This document shows, piece by piece, positions 27,550-35,647 of a DNA stretch of 64,000 bases (position 1 is its first letter; each line of letters opens with the position of its first letter). A model generated the notes under the pieces. The model ran no database searches. It was not told the origin of the DNA and was given only the letters and a program-made list of their open reading frames with translations. The DNA comes from Paraburkholderia domus (GTDB taxonomy: Bacteria; Pseudomonadota; Gammaproteobacteria; Burkholderiales; Burkholderiaceae). The DNA lies in contig NZ_CAJNAT010000028.1 in the NCBI RefSeq assembly GCF_905220705.1, positions 32,504 to 96,503 on the forward strand, written 5' to 3'. The position numbers and the translations under genes are program-made.

Positions 27550-29082
27550 TCAAAGCTGGAACTGGGCGACGGAGTCGACCAAACGCGTCGCTTGCTGCCT
27601 GAGGCTTTCGGCCGCCGCCGCGCTTTGCTCGACCAGCGCGGCGTTCTGCTGCGTCGTCTGATCCATCTGGCCGACCGCTTCACTCACCTGTTCGATGCCC
27701 GTGCTCTGCTCCGCGCTGGCCCTGCTGATCTCGCCGACGATGACCGTCACGCGCTGCACGGCGCCGACGATCTGCGTCATCGTCACGCCCGCTTCGTCGA
27801 CAAGCGCCGTACCGTGGTCGACCCGCTCGACGCTGGCCGCAATCAGCGCCTGGATCTCTCTGGCGGCCTGCTTGCTGCGCTGTGCGAGGCTGCGGACCTC
27901 CGTCGCGACCACCGCGAACCCGCGCCCCTGTTCACCCGCGCGGGCCGCCTCGACGGCCGCGTTGAGCGCGAGAATATTGGTCTGGGCTGCAATGCCGTCA
28001 ATGATGCCGATAATGTCGGCAATCTTGCGCGAGCTCTCGTTGATGCCCTTCATGGTCTCGACCACCTGGCCCACCACGTTGCCACCCTGTATGGCGATCG
28101 ACGACGCGCCGGAGGCCAGGTCGCTGGCTTCGCGGGCGTTTTCCGCGTTCCGCCTGACGGTGGCGCTGAGTTCTTCCATCGAGGCCGCCGTTTCCTGCAG
28201 CGCGCTTGCCTGTTCTTCCGTGCGCTGGCTGAGGTCCAGATTGCCAGACGCAATCTGCGCCGAGCCGGTCGCGATCGAATCGCTGCTGTTGCGCACCTGC
28301 CCCACGATCCTCGCGAGCGAGGCGGTCATTTCCTTCATCGCCGCCATCAGGCTATCGGTGTCGCCGGGGCGCACGTGCAGAGCGACGTCGAGCTTGCCTA
28401 GCGCGATCAGGCGCGCCGCCTCGCGCGCGTCGTCGGGTTCTCCGCCGAGGTTGTGCGTGATCGAGCGCGAAAACATCACCCCGCCGACGATGCCCGCCAG
28501 CACGGTCAGCGTCAAGGCGGCGAAGCTCGCCATGATCGCGCGTGTCTGTTGCCGCTTTGCCTCGGCACCGGCCGCCGCGGCCCGCTGCACGATCTTGCTG
28601 CCGGCCTCGCGCAGCAAGATCACGGGCTCGCGGTCAAGGCCATCCATTGCCTTGTCCCCGACGGCGCTATCAAACCCCGAGGCCTTGAACTGATCTAGCG
28701 CCTTGCGGTACGACTGCGCCATTTTCTTGTGGAGCAAATTGAATCGCTCGATCATCGTGCGAGCTTCGTCGGGGGGCAGCTCGACCGCGAGCTTCTCAGT
28801 GGCGGCCTGGACCGTCTGCTCGTATTTCTCGAAGGCGCCCCAGTACTTGTCGAGTTGCTCGGGATTCTTGCCGCGCAGCACGACGTCCTTGCCGTTCTGC
28901 ACCTGGTTCTTGAACGCGATCAATGCATCGGAGACCTGACGAGCCTGCGCGCCATCCACTGCGATAATCCGCCCGTACGCGTTCGCAGCGTCGTTCATCT
29001 GGAAAACGCCGAACAGTCCCGCCGCGGATGCGACCAGCAAGGCGGCGCCCAACGCCAGCGGAAGTTGATGAACCAGTTTCAT
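27550..29082 (-). CDS. Methyl-accepting chemotaxis protein
   Basis: The 510-aa receptor has an N-terminal membrane segment (LALGAALLVASAAGLFGVF), a periplasmic four-helix-type ligand domain to about residue 185, a second membrane segment (AALTLTVLAGIVGGVMF), a HAMP region and the signalling tip IIDGIAAQTNILALNAAVEAARAGEQGRGFAVVATEVRSLAQRS. It belongs to the Tsr/Tar-like class common in Burkholderia. Lying inside the putative aromatic regulon, it may sense the substrate, but it lacks the shared promoter element. Confidence 0.93.
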   Translation of the reverse strand: MKLVHQLPLALGAALLVASAAGLFGVFQMNDAANAYGRIIAVDGAQARQVSDALIAFKNQVQNGKDVVLRGKNPEQLDKYWGAFEKYEQTVQAATEKLAVELPPDEARTMIERFNLLHKKMAQSYRKALDQFKASGFDSAVGDKAMDGLDREPVILLREAGSKIVQRAAAAGAEAKRQQTRAIMASFAALTLTVLAGIVGGVMFSRSITHNLGGEPDDAREAARLIALGKLDVALHVRPGDTDSLMAAMKEMTASLARIVGQVRNSSDSIATGSAQIASGNLDLSQRTEEQASALQETAASMEELSATVRRNAENAREASDLASGASSIAIQGGNVVGQVVETMKGINESSRKIADIIGIIDGIAAQTNILALNAAVEAARAGEQGRGFAVVATEVRSLAQRSKQAAREIQALIAASVERVDHGTALVDEAGVTMTQIVGAVQRVTVIVGEISRASAEQSTGIEQVSEAVGQMDQTTQQNAALVEQSAAAAESLRQQATRLVDSVAQFQL

Positions 29083-29277
29083 GCATCCCCCTCACAAGTA
29101 AGGTCAGCGCGCCAGACGCCGGCCATATCGACACGCCGCGCCACCAGGTCGGCGGCTTGATCGGAACCGTGTCGTGTCTCCATCAATATTTTTTACGAAA
29201 GATTCCTGACATTGCGAAGGCGCAAGACAGACGCGACCGACTCTCAAATTGCAATAGCGCCCTCCTGGGACAACGAC

Positions 29278-30450
29278 TTAATTCACGAACGCAATGCTGG
29301 TGGGTGACGAAATAGCAGCCGATTTACCGGTGTCCGATAGCAACCCGGACGTCGTGTCGATGTTGAACACACTTACCTTGCCGCTACGTTGATTGGCGAC
29401 CAGCAACCACCTGCCTGTCCGATCGATTCCAAAGCCCCACGGTTTGTCGCCGCCCGACGCGATACGTTGAACAAAAGAGAGGTCTCCCGTATCGGGGCTG
29501 ACGCGATAGACCACTAGCGAATTTTCTCCGCGATCTTCGACATAGACGAAGCGGCCGTCATGACTGAGTTCAATCTCAGCTCCGCTTTTCGCACCCTGGA
29601 AATTCTGGCTGGAAATGGGCAGCGTTTGCACCAGCGTCAAATACCCTTGCGCGGCGTCCCAACGCAGGACCATCACCTGGGCGCTTAATTCGGTCAACAG
29701 ATAGACGAACTTACCGCTCGAACCGAACTGAAGATGACGAGGACCGGTGCCCGCAGGCGCGACGAACTCATGAGAAGCGCCATCGATCTTTGACAACGCA
29801 TGCGTCGCCCGATCGAAATGGTAAATGAACACGCGATCCGCACCCAGGTCAGGGACAAGCGCGTACTGGCCGGATGGATCGATTGCAACGCTGTGTGCGT
29901 GCGCACTCGCCTGACGCTTGCCTGGCCCGGAGCCGGTCTCGGCAATCGTCGACACGAGCGGCCCCACGCTGCCGTCAGCATTGACTGCGACACTTGATAC
30001 GGACCCGCTGTTGTAATTCGCCCCGAGCAAGGTATTCGATGGCACGTCGAAGCGCAAAAACGTGGTTCCGTGGCCACCGGTGAACGTCGCGTTGATTTTA
30101 CTGAGTGTGCCCGTTCCGCGATTCACGGCATAGGCGGTGATGCTGCCTTCCCTCGCGGCATCGTCATCGACACCATACAGGACAGGTAACTCGGGGTGCG
30201 CCGTGACCCACGTGGATTTCAACCCTTGGGCAACCGGACCTATCGTGGTCAGGTCGCCGGTTGACGTATCGAGGCGCAGCGCGTCGATCTGACTTTGCAG
30301 CGTGCCGACGTAGACGAAGTCCGCATGCGCAGATCCCGCCGATGCGGCGCCAGTCGTTGCGTCGGTCGTGCAGGCCGACAAGGCCAGTGTGGAAAGCGCC
30401 GCCATCGCGCCGAACAGCGCCATGGATTTTCTCTGGAACAACCGGGTCAT
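29278..30450 (-). CDS. Lactonase-family beta-propeller lipoprotein
   Basis: The 390-aa protein has a lipoprotein signal (STLALSAC lipobox at about residue 27) and a seven-bladed propeller of the 6-phosphogluconolactonase/3-carboxymuconate cyclase family (FVYVGTLQSQIDALRLD, KSTWVTAHPELPVLYGV, HSVAIDPSGQYALVPDLGADRV, KPWGFGIDRTGRWLLVANQ). The export signal suggests action outside the cytoplasm, for example opening a lactone before uptake. Copy 3 of the shared promoter element lies about 175 bases upstream. Start is uncertain: ATG 30423 has a better ribosome-binding site (AGAGA) but loses the basic N-region. Confidence 0.82.
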   Translation of the reverse strand: MTRLFQRKSMALFGAMAALSTLALSACTTDATTGAASAGSAHADFVYVGTLQSQIDALRLDTSTGDLTTIGPVAQGLKSTWVTAHPELPVLYGVDDDAAREGSITAYAVNRGTGTLSKINATFTGGHGTTFLRFDVPSNTLLGANYNSGSVSSVAVNADGSVGPLVSTIAETGSGPGKRQASAHAHSVAIDPSGQYALVPDLGADRVFIYHFDRATHALSKIDGASHEFVAPAGTGPRHLQFGSSGKFVYLLTELSAQVMVLRWDAAQGYLTLVQTLPISSQNFQGAKSGAEIELSHDGRFVYVEDRGENSLVVYRVSPDTGDLSFVQRIASGGDKPWGFGIDRTGRWLLVANQRSGKVSVFNIDTTSGLLSDTGKSAAISSPTSIAFVN

Positions 30451-30625
30451 ATTCGATTAATGTAGAGACACTTAGGATGTGAGAGGAATGGTTACCACCT
30501 GCCCCTGAGGACTAACGGACCGCAAGCGCCGCAGTCGTCCATGATTCCGTTCCCGACTCGCCACTGAGTTTTCTCCATCAATAGGATCAGTAGTTTTTAC
30601 GCCGTCAGGCGGAGACGTCCGGTTA

Positions 30626-30685
30626 AGCGTATTCAATTCGACTGCATGCGTCCCTGTACAAAATTCGGATTCACTGGCATTTTTT
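30626..30685 (-). promoter_or_regulatory. Shared regulon promoter element, copy 3 (lactonase 30450)
   Basis: Read on the minus strand: TGCCAGTGAATCC, three bases, TTTTGTACA (complement of 30655-30663), then 23 bp to TACGCT (complement of 30626-30631). It is directed at the lactonase gene and sits in the 329-bp gap behind the AraC gene. The rest of this gap holds nothing recognisable. Confidence 0.7.
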
Positions 30686-30779
30686 CGAAGCGCTCAAGTA
30701 CATCTCCAGCTTGAACCCCGTATTCCGGAGCAACGTCATGCAGAACGGTAAACATGAGCCATTGAGTCATGCTCACTCA

Positions 30780-31721
30780 CTACGATAGCACCCTGCGATG
30801 CGACTGGTGTCGCGCAGCGACGCGAAAATGGCTCGGCGCCTCGCCCACTTCCCTTCGGAAGAAACGCGTAAAGTACGCCGCGTCGGCAAAGCCAAGCCAA
30901 AACGCAATCTGTTCGACCGACATATCGCCGAAAATAAGATGACGCTTCGCCTCCGCGATGATGCGGGCGTGAATCATCTTCGTCGGACTTTGTTCAGACG
31001 CCGACGCGCATGCCGCGCGCAGTTGAACCAAAGAGACCGCCATCATCGACGCATAGTCTTGCAGCGGCAGATTCTCGCGGTAATGTTCGTCAATCAGCTT
31101 GCGGAACCGGTCTACCTGGCGAATATCGTTGCGGACTGCGGCTTCGCTGCTGGCCCGCTCCAGACGCGTTTCGCGGACCAGCATTAGCAGAAGGCTGGTA
31201 AGCAGGGCTTCTGTGCCTACAACATGGCCGACCGCTTCTGACTCGACTTCCTGCTTGAGGTGGTTGATCAGGTTATAAAACTCCAGCCCTGTCTCGGCAG
31301 AATAGGAAAGCGGAATCATGCGGGCTGACGACCAGAGCGAAATGAATTCGCGAAGCTTGGCGTTGATCTGCGTCAGATAGGCGACCTCGATGGTCACGAC
31401 CCAACGGTCGACATCGACTTCGTAGTCGAGACCATGAACGCACTCGGTTGGCAGCAACAACGCACACGGGCCTTCGAATGGCACGCTGCTACCTTCCAGG
31501 TTCATGACGCCCCGGCCACTACGAACGAAAATCACCTGCCCGTAAGCGGGATGCGCATGCGGCTCGGTGCGCCAGCGGCCACGATCGGTGACATGCCCGA
31601 CATGCACAAACCAGTGCTTTGTTTCAAGGTGCTCAACGTACAACCGGACCTTGGGAACCGTCGTCCGCTTCGCTTTCAGAACCGACGTGGGTTGATACTT
31701 TGCCAGCGCACCGTGTGTCAT
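30780..31721 (-). CDS. AraC-family regulator with cupin sensor (paralogue 1)
   Basis: The 313-aa protein has an N-terminal cupin effector domain (EPHAHPAYGQVIFVRSGRGVMNLEGSSVPFEGPCALLLPTECVHGL) and a C-terminal AraC HTH (LQDYASMMAVSLVQLRAACASASEQSPTKMIHARIIAEAKRHLIFGDMSVEQIAFWLGFADAAYFTRFFRREVGEAP). The layout resembles PobR/HpaA-type activators of aromatic-acid catabolism. AAGGAG lies 5 bases before the ATG. It is strongly similar over the full length to the gene at 34133-35068. Either or both are the best candidates to bind the six shared promoter elements. Confidence 0.9.
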   Translation of the reverse strand: MTHGALAKYQPTSVLKAKRTTVPKVRLYVEHLETKHWFVHVGHVTDRGRWRTEPHAHPAYGQVIFVRSGRGVMNLEGSSVPFEGPCALLLPTECVHGLDYEVDVDRWVVTIEVAYLTQINAKLREFISLWSSARMIPLSYSAETGLEFYNLINHLKQEVESEAVGHVVGTEALLTSLLLMLVRETRLERASSEAAVRNDIRQVDRFRKLIDEHYRENLPLQDYASMMAVSLVQLRAACASASEQSPTKMIHARIIAEAKRHLIFGDMSVEQIAFWLGFADAAYFTRFFRREVGEAPSHFRVAARHQSHRRVLS

Positions 31722-32013
31722 AAAGTCTCCTTTCCGGTCGAATCGATTTCGGCGGCGGCCGCCGCTGAAATTCCGGTCTTACACGGAAGCGTTCTCTCTC
31801 TGATCCGCCCAGACCATGGGTCTCTAGTCATGGCGACTGATGCCGTTGACCGGAAATGACCCAACAGGTTAGAGCAATATGTCGTGGACACCGCCGCGGC
31901 GTTCGCAACGGATACGAGTACAACGGACTCCGCGGAATCCAACTCATGGAACGGGATTTGCCATTTACTCCCACGCCGCTCCCGTTCTCACAACATCGGC
32001 GCACACCCCGGCA
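31722..32013. other. Intergenic with GACCGG inverted repeats
   Basis: The leader of AraC paralogue 1 contains TTTCCGGTC (about 31733) and GACCGGAAA (about 31848), an inverted pair, plus another TTCCGGTCTTAC near 31770. None matches the six-copy element. They recall the AAGACCGG/CCGGTCTT palindrome in front of paralogue 2. Confidence 0.4.
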
Positions 32014-33039
32014 TCAGAACTTATGCACGATCCCCACGGTCACGCCGCGGGTGTCGGCGCCCGGCGCACCCTTGAGACCCTGGTAGTTGGTGCCGTTAAG
32101 ACTGAATTGGGCGTCATTCCGGTTCTGGATAAAACCAGCGGACGCATACAACGTGGTCCTCTTCGAAAGCAGGTGCTCGTAAGTCAGACCGATTTGCTGC
32201 GCGTTATTGCCCTGCCCCGTCCGGTCATACGCATAACCGTACATCACCGAAAGATCGTCGGCGGGAGTGAACGAGTAGGAGGTCGATGCCGCGTACACGT
32301 CACGCTTCACGCTGTTGTCGGTCTGCCGTTCCGTGTGGTACGCCAGAAAGAACTGGGCGTTGCCAACGGTTACCGAAGAACCGATGTTGAGCACTTTCAG
32401 CATCGATGTTCCGGCCGCATTTTGCGCCTGCTCATAGCCCGCGGCGAGGTGGAAAGGACCGTTGACGTAACGGACCGCCACGTTATAGAACTGCAACCCG
32501 TTAGTCGGCTTGGTCGTCGTGTCACGCATCGCCACCATGAACTGGGCAGTCAAGCCATAGAACGTCGGCGTGAAGTACGAGATCGCGTTATTGACGCGAA
32601 CAGTCAGGGTGTTGAAGTTGTTCATCGGCGAACCCAGACTCATCACCGCCAGCGGGTCGAGCTCGGGGTTCAGGAAGATGTACTGCGGCGTATTTTGCAA
32701 GCCGATGCGCGTCTCACCGAACGCGCCCGACAACCCTACCCACGCCTGCCGGCTAAATGCTGCCGTTGAACTGGCAGCAGCACCGGTCGCGCCGGAGAAG
32801 CCCTGCTCCAACTGGAAATTGACGTGAAGTCCGCCGCCAATATCTTCACTACCCTTCAGGCCATATCGGCTTGCGAAGAGTCCGCCCGATGTCGCCCGGA
32901 CCGCCCCGCCGCTACCCGCATTCTGATATTCGACCCCATTGTCAATGACACCGTAGAGTGTGACCGACGACTGCGCATGGGCAGCGTTAAAAGCGCATAC
33001 CGATGCAACGCCCGACACAAGAGCGATCAACTTTTTCAT
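32014..33039 (-). CDS. Outer-membrane porin, OmpC/Burkholderiales type
   Basis: The 341-aa porin has a signal peptide (MKKLIALVSGVASVCAFNAAHA, then QSSVTLYGVIDNG), GLKGSEDIGGGLHVNFQLEQGF and end IVHKF. It is the close paralogue of the porin at 23558-24643. The nearest regulon element (copy 4) is about 570 bp upstream, separated by a decayed Pht5-like gene, which suggests the porin was once the second gene of that unit and may still be read from the same promoter. Confidence 0.92.
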   Translation of the reverse strand: MKKLIALVSGVASVCAFNAAHAQSSVTLYGVIDNGVEYQNAGSGGAVRATSGGLFASRYGLKGSEDIGGGLHVNFQLEQGFSGATGAAASSTAAFSRQAWVGLSGAFGETRIGLQNTPQYIFLNPELDPLAVMSLGSPMNNFNTLTVRVNNAISYFTPTFYGLTAQFMVAMRDTTTKPTNGLQFYNVAVRYVNGPFHLAAGYEQAQNAAGTSMLKVLNIGSSVTVGNAQFFLAYHTERQTDNSVKRDVYAASTSYSFTPADDLSVMYGYAYDRTGQGNNAQQIGLTYEHLLSKRTTLYASAGFIQNRNDAQFSLNGTNYQGLKGAPGADTRGVTVGIVHKF

Positions 33040-33205
33040 CTAGTCTCCGAATCAATGTTTATTTTTTTAGAATTCTTAGTTCAGCATGAATGTCTCCAGT
33101 GCTTCCTTATTTGAATGTGATCGACTGCCTTATGCCTCTATCGTCGCCCCAGTTGACGCGCGACGTTTCCGTCCGTTACTACTTGTCCCCGAGTCTGCCC
33201 AATTT

Positions 33206-33510
33206 GGCGCTTATCCGGCAATGGAGCGTCGAGCTTCATCCGCGTGAAAACTAGCAATCTCGCTGCGCATCGTCCGAGTGCAAGATGTCCTCGTGAACGC
33301 GGCCACGATCAACGTTCGCGAGCGCCAACCCAGATCGGTAATTCGAAGGACGGCGCACCTTCGGCGCGCACGATAATGCGGGTCGTTAGCGTCGGCTTCG
33401 ATACCTCGCGCCATCCGGTGAGATGCGCCGAAAGATGGTGTGGCTGCGATGAACACAGACCGGGCGACGCTGGCCGACGTGCGCGGATACTCGGCGAGTG
33501 CAAGTTTCAT
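33206..33510 (-). pseudogene. Decayed Pht5-like (4,5-dihydroxyphthalate decarboxylase family) gene
   Basis: The minus strand from ATG 33510 reads MKLALAEYPRTSA, matching LKIAIAEHPHTSA at the start of the gene at 48267. RMARGIEAD then parallels RMVRDVEFD, and in another frame LTTRIIVRAEGAPSFELPIWV parallels PTTYIIARAYGAPFVGLPIFV. Homology is spread over shifted frames and stops, and nothing convincing remains beyond about 33300. So a third member of this family, placed directly behind regulon promoter copy 4 just as the intact gene is behind copy 6, has decayed. Confidence 0.55.
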
Positions 33511-33604
33511 GGGACGCTTCTGCCCGATCTCCTATCCTTGTGACCTGGTTCGCCAAGGACTAGAAGAAACCCCCAGCCGCCAGACACTTTGTCTTGTGCT
33601 TGTA

Positions 33605-33665
33605 AGAATATTTGATGCTAGATCGCTAGTCCCTACACAAAAAGTAGATTCACTGGCATTTTTTT
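33605..33665 (-). promoter_or_regulatory. Shared regulon promoter element, copy 4 (decayed Pht5-like gene and porin 33039)
   Basis: On the minus strand: TGCCAGTGAATCT, three bases, TTTTGTGTA (complement of 33634-33642), then 23 bp to TATTCT (complement of 33605-33610). Beyond the core it shares CAAATATTCTTAC and GCGATC with copy 6, so these two promoters are closer to each other than to the rest. Confidence 0.75.
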
Positions 33666-34132
33666 CGGTCGAGCAAGGACTGCCGAAGTCCCGACTCCGC
33701 ACGCAGATTCCAGGGACCTACGGCCTGGTCCAATCGCCGAGGCAGCCCGAAAAAACTCGTCAGACGGGGCCCGATCGCGAGACCTTGCGGCCCAACGCCT
33801 TGCGCGGATTCCGCAAAAATTGCCGAAGTCTGCCCTCCGTCCAGCAGGCGGGCCGCAAGATATGTCATGCTATCGGCTTCGGCTTCCCCGTTTCCCGGAA
33901 ACAGGGCTTGGTGCGTATCAGGTCAAAACCGGACGAGAACCGGAATGGCGACGGCCATGGCTCTTTGATCTGCGTTATCGGCCGCTCACAACACTGCGGG
34001 AACGACTTGCCGCCGCCTGACCGCTGAGCCAGGGTTAACGGGGACAGTGCCGGAAAATCCTCCTGATCAAGACCGGACAACGATGACCGGTCTTCACGGA
34101 GCGATCCCGTTGATCTTCGCCACGGAGACTTT
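33666..34132. other. Intergenic region before AraC paralogue 2, with palindrome at 34069-34094
   Basis: AAGACCGG (34069-34076) and CCGGTCTT (34087-34094) form a perfect 8-bp inverted repeat about 40 bases before the AraC start, a candidate operator. The remainder (33666-34030) has open stretches on both strands that I could not assign to a family; it may be a decayed gene. Confidence 0.4.
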
Positions 34133-35068
34133 ATGACACACAGTGCGATGACAAAATATCAACGCCAACCCGACAACAACGTAACGCTGAAAACGGTGCC
34201 GAAGGTCCGTTTGTATGTGGAGCGCCCTGAAGAAGAGAAATGGTTTGTCAATATCGGTCACGTTACGGAGCGCGGCCGCTGGAAAACCGAACCTCACGCT
34301 CATCCTGAATACGGCCAGGTCAACTTCGTTCGCAGCGGCCGCGGCGTGATGAACCTCGAAGGGTCCAGTGTGCCATTCGAGGGGCCATGCGTTTTGCTAC
34401 TCCCCACCGAGTGCGTTCATGGGCTCGACTACGAGATCGACGCCGACCGATGGGTCGTGACGATCGAAGTGTCCTATCTGACGCAAGTCAACGCCAGGCT
34501 CCACGAGTTCATCCAGTTGTGGTCGGCCCCGCGCATGATCCCGCTGCCGTCCACTGCCGGCATAGCAACGGAGTTCTTCGGCCTGATCACCAGACTGGCG
34601 CAGGAGCTCGAATCCAAGAACATCGGCCATGTGGTCGGCACAGAAGCGCTGCTTACGTCGCTGTTCCTGATGCTGGTTCGCGGAACCCAACTTGACCAGA
34701 TCGACAATGGTGGCGCGACCCGCAACGAAATCCGGCTGGCTGACCGGTTTCGTGAATTGATCGATCAGCATTACCGCCAGAATCTGCCGCTGCGGGAGTA
34801 TGCGTCGATGATGGCGGTATCTTTGGTACAACTGCGTGCGGCCTGCGCGTCGGCAACGGGACAGAGCCCCACCAAGATGATCCATGCACGCATCGTCACC
34901 GAGGCCAAACGGAATCTGATTTTCGGCGAGATGTCCGTGGAACAGATCGCCTTTGGGCTGGGTTTCTCGGACGCCGCATACTTCACGCGCTTCTTTCGCA
35001 AGGAAGTCGGCGAAGCGCCGAGCCAGTTCCGGTCGAACGCTCGCGACCAGGCACAAAAATCGAAGTAG
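34133..35068 (+). CDS. AraC-family regulator with cupin sensor (paralogue 2)
   Basis: The 311-aa protein has the same layout as the gene at 30780-31721: cupin domain (EPHAHPEYGQVNFVRSGRGVMNLEGSSVPFEGPCVLLLPTECVHGL) and AraC HTH (REYASMMAVSLVQLRAACASATGQSPTKMIHARIVTEAKRNLIFGEMSVEQIAFGLGFSDAAYFTRFFRKEVGEAP). GGAG precedes the ATG by 6 bases. The recognition helices of the two paralogues are nearly identical (MMAVSLVQLRAACASA; GFxDAAYFTRFFR), so they should bind the same DNA, while their cupin domains differ more and may sense different effectors. Confidence 0.9.
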   Translation: MTHSAMTKYQRQPDNNVTLKTVPKVRLYVERPEEEKWFVNIGHVTERGRWKTEPHAHPEYGQVNFVRSGRGVMNLEGSSVPFEGPCVLLLPTECVHGLDYEIDADRWVVTIEVSYLTQVNARLHEFIQLWSAPRMIPLPSTAGIATEFFGLITRLAQELESKNIGHVVGTEALLTSLFLMLVRGTQLDQIDNGGATRNEIRLADRFRELIDQHYRQNLPLREYASMMAVSLVQLRAACASATGQSPTKMIHARIVTEAKRNLIFGEMSVEQIAFGLGFSDAAYFTRFFRKEVGEAPSQFRSNARDQAQKSK

Positions 35069-35154
35069 GCCGCGCTGATCTCGGCGCGCCATGCCCGCTT
35101 GCAATCGCTGCGCGTATCCGTCTGCAATCGCGGATCACCGCAAGCTCGTGACTG

Positions 35155-35215
35155 CAAAAAATACCAGTGAATCTGACTTTTGTGTAAAGGCAGACACCCC
35201 GCCATCCAATACTAT
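35155..35215 (+). promoter_or_regulatory. Shared regulon promoter element, copy 5 (aldehyde dehydrogenase 35648)
   Basis: TACCAGTGAATCT at 35162-35174, three bases, TTTTGTGTA at 35178-35186, then 23 bp to TACTAT at 35210-35215. The dehydrogenase start is 433 bases further on. The gap holds a strong hairpin (35346-35383) and, just before it, VEKRLRPMAEFHF-stop (ends about 35319), which faintly recalls the end of the barrel protein at 25963. Confidence 0.72.
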
Positions 35216-35345
35216 TCGGCCCACACTGAGACGGACTCGTCCAGTGTTTGATTGATCAGCTACTTGCCAGCAGTGCGGCCCATGAGTCGAAAAACGACTA
35301 CGCCCCATGGCTGAATTCCATTTCTGATCGGGTCCGTTTTGAACC

Positions 35346-35383
35346 CGACGATTGGCGGTCCCGCAAGGGGTCGCCAATCGTCG
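35346..35383. terminator. Strong hairpin in the leader of the aldehyde dehydrogenase gene
   Basis: CGACGATTGGCG (35346-35357) and CGCCAATCGTCG (35372-35383) form a perfect 12-bp stem with a 14-base loop. Only scattered T residues follow on the plus strand. It lies between regulon promoter copy 5 and the gene it faces, so it may end transcription from a lost gene or act as an attenuating leader. Confidence 0.5.
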
Positions 35384-35647
35384 TTCAGGAAGATTGTTAT
35401 TACCTGTTGTGATTGCGTCTGAGGTCGCTCGTCCGCTTCGCCTCTACGGAGTTAATCGTCGCGCTTTGAATGAAGCTGTTTCCTTCGTCAGCTCAACCTC
35501 GTAGACCCGGCCACGCATCGCCGTCACTTCAGCCTGTCGCGTCGAGTGGCGACCGCAGGACGTCAATGAAACAACGCCGGTGGTACTCGCCACTTCAAAA
35601 CGTCAGCTCATTCAGAACATTCGTCTTTCATCTCTTCTGGAGTAGTC

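Noticed and set aside
33440..34027. Plus-strand frame of 195 codons between the porin and AraC paralogue 2
   Set aside because: It runs across promoter copy 4 and has no recognisable motif or ribosome-binding site; at most a decayed gene.
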